Of a stretch of DNA of 37,275 bases, positions 1 to 8,844 are shown in pieces. The notes below the pieces were generated by a model. The model was not told the DNA's origin. It ran no database searches and was given only the letters and a program-made list of their open reading frames with translations. The first letter of the stretch is position 1. Every line of letters begins with the position of its first letter. The position numbers and the translations under genes were made by a program. The stretch lies in contig NW_014577343.1 in assembly GCF_000485595.1 (NCBI RefSeq), forward strand, positions 285,009 through 322,283. The letters run 5' to 3'. This DNA is from Priapulus caudatus (Eukaryota; Priapulida; Priapulimorpha; Priapulimorphida; Priapulidae).

Positions 1-228
1 CGGCTCGGAAGGACGCGGTGCATTAGCCCCCATGGGATTTATTCCACGCTGCATCAGCTAGCAGCCCTGCAAGGTCACGCAATGACAAAGCTCTGGTTTT
101 AGAACAAAGCGCGCAACAATGTATTACTTTGTCAGCGCGGTTAGTAGTAGTGTTTACACAGAGCCATTGTATTTCTCGGTCTAGCGACTTCGCGATTGTG
201 TCATTGCACGTGCATGCAGGTATTGTGG

Positions 229-490
229 CGCGAAGCTCTGTGATTGGCCTAGAGATGTGCGTCTTCAATCCGCGATGTGCAAGGCCATTGCGCGTGCGTG
301 TGTACTTTGGCGTGAAGCTTTGTCATTAGCTTAGAGATGTGCGTCTTCAACCCGCGATGTGCAAAGCCAGTGCGCGTGCGCGTGTGTACTTTGGCGCGAA
401 GCTCTGTCATTGGCCTAGAGATGTGCGTCTTCAATCCGCGGTGCGCGAAGCCAGTAAATAACGCGCAACATGTACTTTCAGCGCGAAGGA
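229..490 (+). repeat. U3 direct repeats, about 84-bp period, about 3 copies
   Basis: The phrase AGATGTGCGTCTTCAA recurs near 253, 336 and 419. Each unit also carries GCGCGAAGCTCTGT and an ATTGG (inverted CCAAT) box, with a further ATTGG at 496 just upstream of the TATA box. A CGCGCAACA..GTAYTTT..CAGCGCG phrase occurs at both 111-140 and 461-484. This resembles a duplicated enhancer in an LTR promoter; the function is inferred. Confidence 0.7.
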
Positions 491-533
491 TTCTCATTGG
501 TTAATGAGAAGTGTATTTGAATCCGCGGGGGGC

Positions 534-540
534 TATATAA
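534..540 (+). promoter_or_regulatory. TATA box of the LTR-like promoter
   Basis: CTATATAAGG directly follows a GC-rich CCGCGGGGGG and the ATTGG-containing repeats. Transcription would be expected to start near 565-570. Confidence 0.5.
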
Positions 541-766
541 GGAGTACTTTACAAGCACAAGGGAATGGTTAAATGGGGGTTAAAATGGGAGTTAAATGTT
601 AGTAAGAATAGGATTCAATTGAGATATAGAAGAGTAGGATATAGTTAGGAGTAAACGTAAACATTTTACCGGGGGGAAAGGAGTGGGAATTAGATCGGAT
701 GTCAACCAAGGGCGTGTAACTTATACTGTTTGTCACCTCCGCGAATGCGGACAAGTTTTTGTCTGA

Positions 767-772
767 AATAAA
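767..772 (+). terminator. Polyadenylation signal AATAAA
   Basis: AATAAA lies about 230 nt downstream of the TATA box, where an LTR R region would end. It is followed within 40 nt by TG/GT-rich sequence (GGCTTGTGTAG). Confidence 0.4.
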
Positions 773-1272
773 CGGCTCTCTTTAAGCCACTAAAACGTAT
801 TCCCGGCTTGTGTAGTATCTCTGTCGAGCTACATCCACGCACACTCACGCACTCCGCAGACCTGCCGAAGAGCCGGCGATAAACCGCCGGTAGGTAAAGA
901 ACACAACGCAACAAGGTACTATACGATCACGAAAACGGTGAGAAGAAGAAGCGACGAAAAAACGCCACACTGGTGCTGCGTGACCACACACGATACACAC
1001 ACACGCGATCGATACACACACCAAAACGAGTAACACCACATTGGTGCGTGCGAACACGAGGAACACCCAGAAACGCCACAATATATTATAATATAATGTA
1101 ATAGATAATATTTTTATGCCAATAGCTGTATCAAATCTCTCATTCAAGTGTACAAAAATCTAACAATGATTCATAATCGGATGTTACTATGTAGTATCTA
1201 CACAGTGCAGTGGTGTAGTGTCAGACAGTGGTACAGTGCACAGGCACTTCATTGGACCGTCTCAAACAAATA

Positions 1273-2545
1273 ATGGTAATAGAAGGTAACACTATTAAGC
1301 ACCTGGTAGCAGAGGAGGATTATGAAGAGACGGAAGCAAGGCTTCGGTGATTAAAGGGACTATTTTCTGAGTTTGCTAATGCACACGAGGGTTGCCATGT
1401 GCTCCTCACTGACGACGGAGATATCGACGATAGTGATGGGTATTTCTTTGAGGTTCAAGATGCGTATGACGGTATGTTAATGTGTTGAGAGAAGCGAAGG
1501 CATTCCTCAAGGGTCGGGAGTTACCCATCAAGCCGGAGCAAGAAGACGACGGGAGCATAGCTGATAGTAAAAGGTCTGATAACAAGGACAGTCATATGTG
1601 TCGCAGTGATTTCTTAAACTATATAAATCTGCCAAAAGTTGAGCTCAAGCCTTATGATGGTAATCCCATGAAGTATCATGCGTTCGTGAAAATATTTGAT
1701 GACTGCGTGGATAAGGTGACAGATGACCCCCAGGTAAAGCTTATACGGTTTCTCCAGTACACAACCGGTGCGGCGGAAAAGGTAATCGCGAGATGTGCCA
1801 AACTGGACGCAGCAGAGGGCTATGCCCAAGCAAGAACTTTACTGCACACTCGTTTTGATGATGAACATTTCGTGTCTGAAGCAGTCATCAAGGCGGTTAG
1901 GCTCGGTGACGCAGTAAAATCTCCCGCTCAACTTCAACGATTACCTGATGATTTGCCAGACTGCCACATTACTCTAGATCATATGGGGATGCTACATGAA
2001 GTCGAGTCGCAGAGCAGCATGAAGGATATAGTAGAACGTTTGCAGCCTTACATCAAGTTTAAATGGAGAAGTAAGGCTATGGAAATTAAAAGGCAACAAG
2101 GCAGGTACCCTAGATTTGTACATCTAGTGGAATTCATCACTGAAGAAGCAACAATAGCTAATGACCCTGTTTATGGACATGAAGAGTTCACACCTTCGAG
2201 AAAAGACGGACAGGAGAATGCCGTTAAGAACAAGGTGATGAACCAAGCAGTCACCTTTGCCACGAGCAGCGGCTATAAGAGACCTCCTTGCATTTGTTGT
2301 GGTGAAGATCATCGACTCATTTTCTGCAATGCCTTCAAAGGATTAGAACTGGAGAAACGTCGGAACATTGTAAAATCGCATAAGCTTTGCGAAGTATGTT
2401 TGATAAAGGATCATTTCAAAAGAGAGTGTAGGTATCCGTATAGATGCAGCAGGTGCTTTAAGATGCATTCATGGTTGTTGCACTCTGACAAGGTGAATGG
2501 TGATATGAATGTCAATGATTGTAAGGGAGGTGATTTTTTTTTGTA
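1273..2545 (+). pseudogene. gag: BEL/Pao-type Gag (DUF1759-like), broken
   Basis: The ATG at 1273 opens a frame that reads to about 1480, interrupted by TGA at 1348-1350. The frame then shifts and continues from 1482 to the repeat array. The first part is a charged helical segment with FSEFANAHEG. The second holds LPKVELKPYDGNP and the FxRFDDEHF-like region typical of DUF1759 Gag proteins of BEL/Pao elements. At about 2287-2460 there are paired Cys/His motifs (CICCGEDH, CEVCLIKDHF, CRYPYRCSRCFKMH) acting as zinc knuckles. No protease or reverse transcriptase follows: the frame runs into a 29-bp repeat array at about 2551 and stops at 2646. The nonsense codon, frameshift and lost pol make this a relic. 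Family assignment is firm; the join to the array is probably a recombination or nested insertion. Confidence 0.85.
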
Positions 2546-2550
2546 TAATG

Positions 2551-2858
2551 TCAAAGGTGGCAAGGAGACACGTATAAGGTCAAAGGTGACTAGGAAACAC
2601 GTATTAAGGTCAATTATGACCACAAACCGTGTTAAAGGTCAATGGTGATTACGAACCGTGTCTAAGGTCAATGGTGACTACGAACCGTGTTAAAGGTCAA
2701 TGGTGATTACGAGCCGTGTTAAAGGTCAATGGTGATTACGAGCCGTGTTAAAGGTCAAAGGTCATTACGAGCAGTGTTAAAGGTCAATGGTGATTACGAG
2801 CCGTGTTAAAGGTCAATGGTGATTACGAGTCGTGTTAAAGGTCAATGGTGAATTCGGT
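2551..2858 (+). repeat. 29-bp minisatellite array 1, about 10 units
   Basis: The unit reads AAAGGTCAATGGTGATTACG plus AGCCGTGTT, with CACGTAT variants at the left end. The order of unit variants matches array 2 from about 4989 onward, so the arrays descend from one ancestor and this one has lost its left part. Each unit holds AGGTCA followed by a GGTGA repeat, a DR1/DR2-like pair of nuclear-receptor half-sites. Confidence 0.9.
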
Positions 2859-2991
2859 GGGAAGTAGAGGACGATACAGTAACGATATGACGAGGACGTC
2901 AGGATGTTATCAATTTAGTGGGGGAGGAAGGTGTCAGCAGTCACTCTGACCATTCGTGTATGTTATTGAGTATAGTACTGAGTGTTCGTGT

Positions 2992-3159
2992 AGTACCAAC
3001 TGAGTATGTTGTTGCAGATGGAGGAACAGGCAGCGACGAGCATCTTGGCAAAGTTGATGGCAGAGATGGAGGAAAAGTACCAACTGAGTATGTTGTTGCA
3101 GATGGAGGAACAGGCAGCGACGAGCATCTTGGCAAAGTTGATGGCAGAGATGGAGGAAC
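2992..3159 (+). repeat. Perfect or near-perfect 84-bp tandem duplication over the ORF start
   Basis: 2992-3075 is repeated at 3076-3159. Each copy carries TATGTTGTTGCAG followed at once by ATG (3018 and 3102). Since 84 is a multiple of three, the duplication adds 28 codons without shifting frame. The related copy at 12.2 kb has only one unit, so the duplication arose here. Confidence 0.9.
3005..3017 (+). promoter_or_regulatory. Putative 3' splice site before accessory ORF (variant 2, copy 1)
   Basis: TATGTTGTTGCAG ends exactly at the ATG of the accessory ORF. The same phrase stands before the start in the copies at 12200 and 5429, and TTTCTGTTACAG stands five nt before the start in variant 1. 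The pyrimidine tract is weak. Use as an acceptor is inferred. Confidence 0.4.
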
Positions 3160-3809
3160 TAGAGCAGACGGACTTGCTAGTGGTTGGACTGGAAGAAGAC
3201 GAGCGGAATGAGCTGAAGAAAGAGGAGAGAGAGAATGTGAGAGAGGTTAGAGAGAGCGTCGCCGTAGACTGAGAGAATGTAGTGGTGGACAGTATATGAC
3301 CAGTGCCAGGGTGTGGTGTAAGTGTTAAACCAATACACTACCCGAAGCACTATGGGGAGCGACATGCCCGGATGCAGCGGTGGCAAGGGTGCCCCGTTTG
3401 TGATAAAGAGAGAAAATTACGGGCAAACAACATAAACCGGCACCTGGTAAAGGTGCACAAGGTGTCAAAACCTTTAATTACCTATCCCGTCCACGCCCCG
3501 CCATATGTATGGTTACCAAACCAGTTATCCTATATAGATAAGGAAGGAATCTATAAGGAATGGGGAAAGAACAGTTGGCAGAAGGAAGAGACACAAAGAC
3601 TAGTAGTGGATAGAGTGGGAAGAGAGAAGGCGGCAGAGGAGCAGAAGAGGATAGCGGAGGGAAGAAAAGAAGAGGAACCACCAATGACGGGAATTTTCCC
3701 GTTGGAGGTAGTGGTGTATTATAATGAAGAGGTGTTACAACGAGAGGAGTTGAGGATAGAGCAATCAGACAGGCAGTTATTAGATGCAGAAAATATGATT
3801 AAAGGATAA
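3018..3809 (+). pseudogene. Accessory zinc-finger ORF of a Gypsy-type element, variant 2, copy 1
   Basis: One reading frame runs from ATG 3018 to the stop at 3809, broken by TGA at 3270 and 3297. The N-terminus (MEEQAATSILAKLMAEMEEL) is acidic and helical and resembles the start of variant 1 (MEEEAAAAAAAAEILMAEME). Next comes VPGCGVSV...IHYPKHYGERH, a C2H2-like finger, and CPVCDKERKLRANNINRHL.KVH, a second finger with C-x2-C and H-x4-H. The C-terminal third is rich in Glu, Lys and Arg. The TGA at 3297 replaces the first finger Cys: the copy at 12.2 kb has TGC there. It lies between a repeat array and an LTR-like region, so it is the last gene of its element. No function is known; nucleic-acid binding is a guess from the fingers. 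It is not an envelope protein: no signal peptide or membrane segment is seen. Confidence 0.6.
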
Positions 3810-3914
3810 TATAAATAGTAAGAGTTCAATTTGGGGAGTTGGAGAATAACTAAATAGTAAGAATTCGATACGGTGATAGGTAAAGAGTGAGATTCGATAG
3901 AGAGATAATACTAA

Positions 3915-4416
3915 GGATATATATATAGTAAGTAAACTAGCTGTATGAACTGTTATAGAACTATAGAGTGAACTGTTGTAAATAGTGTGATTCCTTGTAC
4001 GTTGTTTATATGTTAAATTAAAGATATATCTCTTACGTTACCAATAACTAAATGTTTCTACTATCTAGTTTCGTTCTCTATCTCCGCATTGACACCACGG
4101 CACATATATAAACTATAGCTATATCGATCTAATTTGTAGGTGGGTTTTACACGCGGCGGTAACAAATTTTACACCCCTAGACAATAACTGACGAATGCGG
4201 TAAAGACACGGTCACGGGTCAGTCGCAGAGCAAACCGCTACAAATTTGTAACAGATGATGATTCAGTTGAAAAGCACAAAGTTCTTTGTTTATAAAAAGT
4301 TCGCGTCCTTGTAATTCAACCCAACAACGGTGCCCATCTAGATAGACAAGTGCTTCCACAAGTTGATCGCTACCCCCCGCCCTAGGAATGAATCTCAATC
4401 AGGAGACGATGGATGG
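3915..4416 (+). mobile_element. LTR and leader of a Gypsy-type element (copy 1)
   Basis: This block follows the accessory ORF and precedes a gag start, and is nearly identical to 20213-20700. It holds ATTAAA (about 4017) and a TATA box (ATATATAAAC, about 4103). A 45-bp segment (4203-4246) recurs at 4798-4841 directly before a primer binding site, so one LTR end is probably at GCTACA near 4240. An alternative end is near 4327, where copy 2 has TGGCGCCC (20620s), a possible tRNA primer site mutated here to CGGTGCCC. The arrangement ORF-LTR-gag suggests two elements sharing one LTR. Confidence 0.55.
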
Positions 4417-4794
4417 ATGGACGATGAGATCATGGTGAGCTTCTATCTGCAGGCAATCCAAGAGGTAGCCCCGAACGACTTCATAGAGTTTGGAATAAGG
4501 GATTCCCGGATCTACCGATCGATGTTCCTCCGGAACTCCATCAATCTCACCAATGAAGAGAGAACCATGGTGGCCATTCTCGCCACTGTGGTGAAGAGCA
4601 AGAGAAGGATTCTTACCTCACTGAACAAGTTCGCCTCTGCAGACGGGCACACGAACGTCAGGAATTACTTCCGGTCATCCACGTGCCAGTACACGGTGGA
4701 GGAGACGGAGCGCCTATTCTCCGTTGTTCACATCCCCTCCTGTGTCCCCTTCTTAGCCGCAAGCGCTTGGAAGATGACGCAATTGGCAGTAAAA
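4417..4794 (+). pseudogene. gag: Gypsy-type Gag, N-terminal fragment
   Basis: The first ATG in the open frame is 4417 (MDDEIMVSFYLQAIQEV). The same start is kept at 20.7 kb (MDEIMVSFDLQAIQE), which supports it over the non-ATG codons upstream. The frame runs through IRDSRIYRSMFLRNSINLT to VAILATVVKSKRRILTSLN and then enters, at about 4796, a 45-bp LTR segment that is noncoding elsewhere. The frame closes at 4884 inside that foreign sequence. About 125 residues of the original protein remain; the rest of gag and all of pol are missing. No recognisable zinc knuckle is left. Position after an LTR/leader gives the Gag call; there is no diagnostic motif. Confidence 0.5.
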
Positions 4795-4797
4795 AAA

Positions 4798-4841
4798 GAC
4801 ACGGTCACGGGTCAGTCGCAGAGCAAACCGCTACAAATTTG
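4798..4841 (+). repeat. LTR-end fragment (second copy of 4203-4246)
   Basis: This 44-45 bp piece (AAGACACGGTCACGGGTCAG onward to CTACAAATTT) repeats part of the LTR/leader at 4203. It abuts the gag fragment on the left and a primer binding site on the right, so it marks the 3' edge of a 5' LTR whose remainder is gone. Confidence 0.7.
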
Positions 4842-4857
4842 GGGGCTCGTTCGGGAT
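4840..4857 (+). other. Primer binding site, tRNA-Pro type
   Basis: TGGGGGCTCGTTCGGGAT matches the complement of the 3' end of animal tRNA-Pro at 17 of 18 positions; TGGGGGCTCGTCCGGGAT would be exact. It lies just after the LTR-end fragment, where minus-strand priming would start. The tRNA match is from established knowledge; priming is inferred. Confidence 0.7.
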
Positions 4858-4872
4858 CTATTTTTCGTTCGG

Positions 4873-5262
4873 GGTCAAAGGTGACTAAGATACACGCATA
4901 AGGTCAAAGGTGACTAAGGAACACGTATGAGGTCAAAGGTGACTAAGAAACACGTATAAGGTCAAAGGTGACTAAGAAACACGTATAAGGTCAAAGGTGA
5001 CAAGGAGACACGTATAAGGTCAAAGGTGACTAGGAAACACGTATTAAGGTCAATGGTGACCACGAACCGTGTTAAAGGTCAATGGTGATTACGAACCGTG
5101 TCTAAGGTCAATGGTGACTACGAACCGTGTTAAAGGTCAATGGTGATTACGAGCCGTGTTAAAGGTCAATGGTGATTACGAGCCGTGTTAAAGGTCAATG
5201 GTGATTACGAGCCGTGTTAAAGGTCAATGGTGATTACGAGACGTGTTAAAGATCAATGGTGA
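4873..5262 (+). repeat. 29-bp minisatellite array 2, about 13 units, in a retroelement leader
   Basis: It begins 20 nt after the primer binding site. The left units read AAGGTCAAAGGTGACTAAGA plus AACACGTAT; the right units read AAAGGTCAATGGTGATTACG plus AGCCGTGTT. AGGTCAAAGGTGA is one base from the DR1 consensus of RXR/HNF4-type receptors. A tandem array of protein-site-like units just after the 5' LTR recalls the Su(Hw) insulator of Drosophila gypsy; this is an analogy, not homology. Confidence 0.9.
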
Positions 5263-5428
5263 ATTCGGTAAGAAGTAGAGGACGATACAGTAACGATATG
5301 ACGAGGACGTCACGATGTTTTCAATTTAGTGGGGGAAGAAGGTGTCAGCAGTCACTCTGACCATTCATGTATGTTATTGGGTATAGTACTGAGTGTTTGT
5401 GTAGTACCAACTGTGTATGTTGTTGCAG
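5263..5428 (+). other. Leader between array 2 and accessory ORF variant 3, with putative 3' splice site
   Basis: This stretch (GAATTCGGTAAGAAGTAGAG onward) is about 95% identical to 2850-3017 and ends TATGTTGTTGCAG just before ATG 5429. It contains no gag or pol, so the element around it runs from primer site to array to accessory ORF, a non-autonomous layout. Confidence 0.65.
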
Positions 5429-6285
5429 ATGGAGGAACAGGAAGCATGCCGACACCGCCGCCGCCCGATGGGGGCCCGGCGGACGTCCGGAGCGGCGCCT
5501 CTTTGGAGGTGCCCCACTCCAGGCGGGGGCCGTGGGGTCAGGTCGATGGGCCTGGTGCGTGGCCTGCGACCGCCCCACGCTGCACGCACGTGCCCACGAC
5601 GCGGAATTACACACGCGTCGTGGGCCGGTGGTGCGATGCCCTGTCGGCGGATGCGAGTTCTCCTGCCCGGCGATCGTGGAGCACCGGCTGGCGAGGCATC
5701 TCCGCGACCGCCCCCACAAGCTGCGGGGCGACTACCGGCGGGACCGCTGGGAACGTACATCCGGGGGAGAGAACCCGTCGTTTCGGGCGCTCTCCGTCGG
5801 GTACCTGCGCGGTCCCGCTGACGCGCCGGCCTCGACCAGGACGCCGACGACGGCCCCCGCGATGGCCGCTCGTCGCCCTGCGTCCGAGCGCCCGGCGGTC
5901 CGGCCTTGCTCGGTCGTCGTCGAGCGGGCCCCGCCATCCCGACGCCCGGCAGCGAGCGGCAGCGAGAGGCGGCGATCAGCCCGTGGTGGCGATCCACCAT
6001 TCCGACGATGACCCCCGCGGCTCCGACGGCGACCCCCGCGGCTCCAACGATGACCACGCGGCTCCGGCGACGACCCCCGCGGCTCCGACGGCGACCCCCG
6101 CGCTACCCGGCACGGAGATGGAGCCGATGGTCGTCGATGGGGAGATTCGCGGGATGTCAAGAGCCACGCTTCGCCAGGCCGATATCCTCAACCGCCATCT
6201 ACAACTGCGCGTGATGAAAACGGCCTGGCTGTTAGAAGACGAAAAGGAGCGACGCCGCATGCTACTCCAGAGGCCGCCCCAGTAA
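5429..6285 (+). pseudogene. Accessory zinc-finger ORF, variant 3, GC-rich and frameshifted
   Basis: ATG 5429 begins MEEQE in the frame shared with variant 2, but the coding signal then changes frame. Fingers are read in the frame open from 5367 to 6011: CVACDRPTLHARAHDAELH and CPVGGCEFSCPAIVEHRLARH, the latter with C-x4-C then H-x4-H like finger 1 of variants 1 and 2. The C-terminal part reads in a third frame (MSRATLRQADILNRHLQLRV to the stop at 6285). A repetitive Pro/Ala or Asp/Gly stretch (6003-6110) built from 20-21 bp DNA repeats lies between. Two or more indels are needed to join these parts. Base composition is near 70% GC, against about 45% around it. No function is known. It could have been captured from a different lineage. 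Confidence 0.5.
6003..6110 (+). repeat. GC-rich 20-21 bp tandem repeat, about 5 units
   Basis: Units are variants of CGACGGCGACCCCCGCGGCT. They lie inside the variant-3 ORF, and indels between units may explain part of its frame changes. Confidence 0.7.
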
Positions 6286-6337
6286 AGAGGATGTGGGTCT
6301 ACCCGGCAGCGAACGTCGACAGCCGAAGGGGACCGCC

Positions 6338-6430
6338 TCAGGGATTCGACAGAGTAATTATAATAGGGGGGATTCAACAGTGTAATGATAATAGGGGGGA
6401 TTCAACAGTGTAATTATAACAGGGGGGATT
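6338..6430 (+). repeat. 29-bp tandem repeat, 3 units, with G6 tracts
   Basis: Units contain GATTCAACAGTGTAAT and ATAATAGGGGGG. Lying 50-150 nt after the accessory ORF stop, the purine runs could be relics of a polypurine tract, but no LTR start can be identified after them. Confidence 0.75.
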
Positions 6431-7515
6431 TCAACTACGTTGATAATTGTATGTTGCGGGGATATAATTCTGTAAGTTCATGCCGCGGATCTAGAATTGT
6501 AATTTTGTATCGCGGTAATTTACAATTTGTAATTTAATTTCGCGTGAATTTCTGTACAGTGTATACACTCGGGTGAGTGACGCAATTCAGGCTGACGCCG
6601 CTAGTATTGGTAGCTCGAAGCGCGAAACAGGCCGTGTGGGCACATGGACGGTCGAGGGAGCGAGAGACAGGAGTAAAGGTGTTCTATGTACGCAAAACGC
6701 CTGTGATTGCCCTACACCCCGTACAGCACGAGAGAGCGCCGTGAGGGGACACGTCGGCGAGTGGTGACGCTGATAGGGTACTGCAGGCGTTGACGAGGCA
6801 AGAGGCTGGTATCGTCGCGGGGTGAAGTCAGAACGGCCATCACCGGAGGTAGGAGCCGATATCGTCGCGGGGTGGAGCCAGGACGGTCATCGCTGGAGGT
6901 GTTAGCCAGGTGTTGTCGCGTTGTGGAGCGAGGACGTTCGACGCTTCATACTGTCGGGTTGCTACAACAAACACTTCTTCTTTCTCAAAAAAAAATCTTA
7001 TCAATTTTTCTTTGTGTAAGTAGTTTATTTGTTTGATGTAGTTACGAATGAGTTACTGTTTTTCTGGCGCTGACTCCTGGGTAGCAGGCAAGAGCGAATC
7101 TACCACATTTGGTGACCACGAAGGGACACATCTGGGTATACCATAGCAGGACTCAGCACGGAAATGCGGTGTGCGTTATAACGCATTTAGTTACGTAAGT
7201 GGGGAAGAGGGGTGGCGTTGTAGATTCGCGTTGTTAAGATGGCGAGTCTTAAGATTTAGATGGAGTATGTCCCTCTCTTCCATGGTTTGACCATGGCAGA
7301 TGACATGAAATCAGTTGTAAAAAAATGATGGGCAGTACCACAGGACAAGGACTAGGTAACTACGAGCATGTTGGAATTGCTAACCACATCGATTACGAAA
7401 AATGGAACAATCTGCAGAGGATTTAATCTAATGAACCAGTGTTCAAAGTAATGGGTCAATCCTTTAGATTGGTTAATTCTGCCAGACCAATGAATTCTTC
7501 CAACAAAGCTTTATA
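6431..7515. other. No confirmed gene; minisatellite and possible LTR remains
   Basis: 6803-6950 holds about three imperfect 50-bp repeats around TATCGTCGCGGGGTG (6809, 6859, 6910). At about 7100, CTACCACATTTGGTGACCAC resembles an LTR end followed by a retroelement leader, but I cannot name the tRNA. 7278-7500 has short peptides split by stops. I see no supported coding region. Confidence 0.4.
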
Positions 7516-7594
7516 TACTACTGTAGCGGCGGCCTGATTTGTGCGCCCACCCGGGTCGCGCCGGAAGCGGGATAACCCGTACCGGAGGTTGCGC

Positions 7595-7673
7595 GGTATG
7601 CAGTATTCTTGGGGAACCTGAAGAAAGACAGGTCGGGCTTACACTGACGATTCGAGCAATTTACAGCAGAACA
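7595..7673 (-). pseudogene. THAP-domain N-terminal fragment
   Basis: On the minus strand, YCSAVNCSNRQCKPDLSFFR then FPKN matches the start of a THAP zinc finger (C-x4-C, then F..FP). The rest of the domain (W, later C and H, AVPTIF-type box) is not seen. What follows, TAYRATSGTG, is unlike a THAP domain, and no clear splice donor is present at this point. The open frame runs from 7730 to 7518, but only this part is recognisable. It is either a first exon with an unclear end or a relic. Confidence 0.55.
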
Positions 7674-8175
7674 GTAAGCTGAGCTGACAGCACACAGCAG
7701 ACAGTTGCACAGTAGCAGATACAGCAGCATCCGGGAACTTCGTGTGAACTTGCTTCCTAAAATGGCGGTTGTGGCGACCCATAACCTACTACGCTATGAT
7801 TGGAGAGTGGGTTATCTTGTGCCTCCGGCACTCTAGGATCTTTGCTAGAGACTGCCCGTTGCCGTTTCCCGGGCATTTTGCTCACTACGTGATGGTGTTG
7901 TTCGGTGCATATCGGTAAGTTCCCATATTTTAATTATTATTAAGTAATATCACATTAATTATCGTTCTCTCGTTATTCAAATAAGAGGTTAATATGAAAT
8001 ATAGGCATAGCCTAATTGCTCATACTCATAGGCTAAACGTGTGTTACCGGCATAGGGTGTTACCCACTAGTGCCAGTACAGTAGTGGTATATATCGTATA
8101 GAGGGCCTAGTTTGTCAGACTGAAGAATCGATAACTTTCTTCTACAATTTCCACCATGTCTAGAACCTGTTGCTG

Positions 8176-8242
8176 ATGGATGAGTTCGTTGTCAACAAAC
8201 TGAGCGAGTGGGGTTTCCAACATCTTACTGAAAAGCTCTGTG
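8176..8242 (+). CDS. Possible SAM-like first exon with splice donor
   Basis: The ATG at 8176 opens MDEFVVNKLSEWGFQHLTEK then LC, followed by G|GTAAGT at 8242-8243, a consensus donor. The spacing of W, G, L and K recalls the first helix of SAM domains. The sequence is too short to be sure. It lies about 500 nt downstream of a THAP fragment on the other strand. No later exon is recognised. The reading rests on a good donor and a plausible peptide only. Confidence 0.35.
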
Positions 8243-8844
8243 GTAAGTGGGCACAGCTAAATTAACCTAATTTTGAAAGCTACTTATAGACATGTAAATG
8301 CAACAAAACTGGGTGCTTGCATTGAAAGTGCACATGTATGTAGAGATAACAAGCTGCAGTGTTCTGATATGAATTGTTATTACAAACAGTACTTAAATAT
8401 TTAGCAGCCACACACATAGAGCAGAAGATGAGGGTATTTCTGAAGACAACACTAGTGATGAAGAGTACATTCATGCTGCAAATGTAGGGGGAGACATTAC
8501 ATTTTGCATGTGCTTTAGTGTGTGTGATCTAGTACCATTGACAGATTAATGTCCTACATTGAATTTGCTGTATATTACATATTGGAGTATCATTCGTGTG
8601 TAATTGGCAATGCCTTTCTGTTGCTGCTGTTGCTGCACACATACTGATTTTGTATAGTCCCGAGTATAACGTTACATATTACGGTAAGTATGACTTTGCA
8701 GTCTGTACCGATTCTGGATGTAAAAGCCAATAAATTCAGATATACGACGTACATAAAAAATATCAAGTCAATTTTCAACCACTGAAGTGCCTGAAATAAT
8801 AAGTGCCTAGAAAGGGCAGTTGTCGCCAACTACATGTATCTCCC

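Larger units (their letters stand above)
1..850 (+). mobile_element. Putative LTR (U3-R) of a BEL/Pao-like retroelement
   Basis: This stretch has the layout of a long terminal repeat upstream of a gag: repeated U3 blocks (110-490), a TATA box (TATATAA, 534-540) and a polyadenylation hexamer (AATAAA, 767-772) about 230 nt later. The left end is outside the window. The right end is unclear; a candidate is CTACA near 831, but no convincing primer binding site follows it. About 420 nt of noncoding leader, with an AG|GTAAAG donor-like site near 892, separates it from the gag start at 1273. No second LTR copy is in the window, so the call rests on promoter signals and position only. Confidence 0.45.

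Noticed and set aside
2918-3211. Alternative frame over the start of accessory ORF variant 2 with a 28-residue repeat
   Set aside because: The repeat is the 84-bp DNA duplication; the frame with fingers and sister-copy support is the one starting at 3018.
4286-4296. TTTATAAAAAG as the LTR TATA box
   Set aside because: It would leave almost no R-U5 before the possible primer site near 4327; the TATA at about 4103 fits better, though this is not settled.
5374-6160. Long antisense frames opposite accessory ORF variant 3
   Set aside because: High GC lowers stop frequency in all frames; only the plus strand shows finger motifs and a conserved start.
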